Below are positions 6,072-6,438 of a stretch of 6,438 nucleotides of DNA, in pieces (positions within the stretch are counted from its first letter, which is position 1; each line of letters opens with the position of its first letter). This stretch comes from Solirubrobacteraceae bacterium (GTDB lineage: Bacteria > Actinomycetota > Thermoleophilia > Solirubrobacterales > Solirubrobacteraceae): NCBI GenBank assembly GCA_025455895.1, contig JALOLQ010000173.1, positions 1 to 6,438 on the forward strand. The letters are read 5' to 3'. The position numbers and the translations under genes were made by a program. Under the pieces are notes generated by a model. The model was not told the origin of the DNA and searched no databases. It was given only the letters and a program-made list of their open reading frames with translations.

Positions 6072-6438
6072 ATGTCCGTGCTCTCTCGCGCTGCGCTCGA
6101 GTCCAGCCCGCTCGCCGACCTGCACACGATCGCCTCCGAGCTCGGCCTCGACGGCTTCCGCCGGCTGCGCAAGGAGGACCTGATCGACGCGATCATCGCC
6201 CGCCAGGGCGGCGAGGAGGTCGAGGCGCCCGCCGAGGCCGAGGCGCCCGCCGAGGCCGAGGCCGAGGCCAAGCCCGCCCGCAAGCGCGGCACCCGCGGCG
6301 GCCGCGGCCGCTCGCGCGCGAAGGCCGAGGAGGCCGAGGCGCCCGCCGCCGAGGCCGAGACCGAGGAGGCTCCCGCCGAGGAGGAGCGCCCGGCCCGCCG
6401 GCGCCGCGCCCGCGACGAGGAGCGTGAGGACGAGATCG
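6072..6438 (+). CDS. rho: Transcription termination factor Rho, N-terminal part (truncated by window end)
   Basis: The first 122 residues are present and the frame is open at the window edge. Residues about 12-45 form a Rho_N helical domain (LADLHTIASELGLDGFRRL, then KEDLIDAIIARQ), the fold that opens Rho proteins. From about 47 on the sequence is low-complexity: Ala/Glu/Pro-rich blocks (EAPAEAEAPAEAEAEA), a basic Arg/Gly block (KPARKRGTRGGRGRSRAK, 67-84), more acidic repeats, then RPARRRRARDEERED. Such a long charged insert between Rho_N and the RNA-binding domain is typical of actinobacterial Rho. The protein is a hexameric RNA-dependent ATPase that releases nascent RNA from polymerase; its RNA-binding and ATPase domains lie beyond the window. 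A different protein with a Rho_N domain remains possible until the rest is seen. It has its own promoter-like pair and leader. Confidence 0.85.
   Translation, partial: MSVLSRAALESSPLADLHTIASELGLDGFRRLRKEDLIDAIIARQGGEEVEAPAEAEAPAEAEAEAKPARKRGTRGGRGRSRAKAEEAEAPAAEAETEEAPAEEERPARRRRARDEEREDEI
6222..6257 (+). repeat. Tandem 18-base repeat inside rho
   Basis: Two identical copies of gaggcgcccgccgaggcc (6222-6239 and 6240-6257) each encode EAPAEA, and further partial EAPA units occur at 6336 and 6366. The in-frame unit length allows copy number to change without breaking rho, so length may vary between strains. Confidence 0.8.

Overview
The window is very GC-rich, gene-dense DNA with all recognisable genes on the + strand. 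Near-exclusive G/C at third codon positions, few Shine-Dalgarno sites, start codons sitting just behind TA-N3-T motifs, and a Rho factor with an alanine/glutamate/arginine-rich N-terminal insert all suggest a high-GC actinobacterium. Thermoleophilia/Solirubrobacterales (Conexibacter- or Solirubrobacter-like) is my best guess. This placement is inference from style and remembered homologues, not a search.

Layout. Positions 1-317 hold no convincing gene but several strong inverted repeats and a promoter-like pair. Positions 318-740 encode a small three-helix membrane protein with an acidic, glycine-rich tail. Positions 766-2302 are glpD (FAD-dependent glycerol-3-phosphate dehydrogenase). Its FAD domain is intact, but the reading frame breaks near 2041-2070 and tens of residues expected in the C-terminal domain appear to be missing. 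Positions 2311-4281 encode a large secreted protein of unknown function, with propeller-like repeats followed by two Ig/PKD-like modules. Positions 4295-5050 encode a RibD C-terminal/DHFR-fold reductase resembling mycobacterial Rv2671. Its stop overlaps the GTG start of a divergent dihydropteroate synthase (folP, 5047-5964). The window ends inside rho (6072 onward), which alone has a long leader and a strong ribosome binding site.

How the genes work together. The reductase/folP pair is the one clear functional unit. The 4-base overlap implies co-translation, and both proteins belong to families acting on pterins, so a folate (or folate-like) role for the reductase is more attractive than a riboflavin role. 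The other genes look like independent transcription units: nearly every start except folP has its own TA-N3-T element 10-12 bases upstream, consistent with leaderless or near-leaderless transcripts.

I see no wholly new system here. The items most worth a second look are the broken glpD, the folP variant with an altered substrate loop beside an Rv2671-like reductase, the repeated start-proximal promoter motif, the inverted repeat over a -35 element, and the structured, C-rich rho leader.
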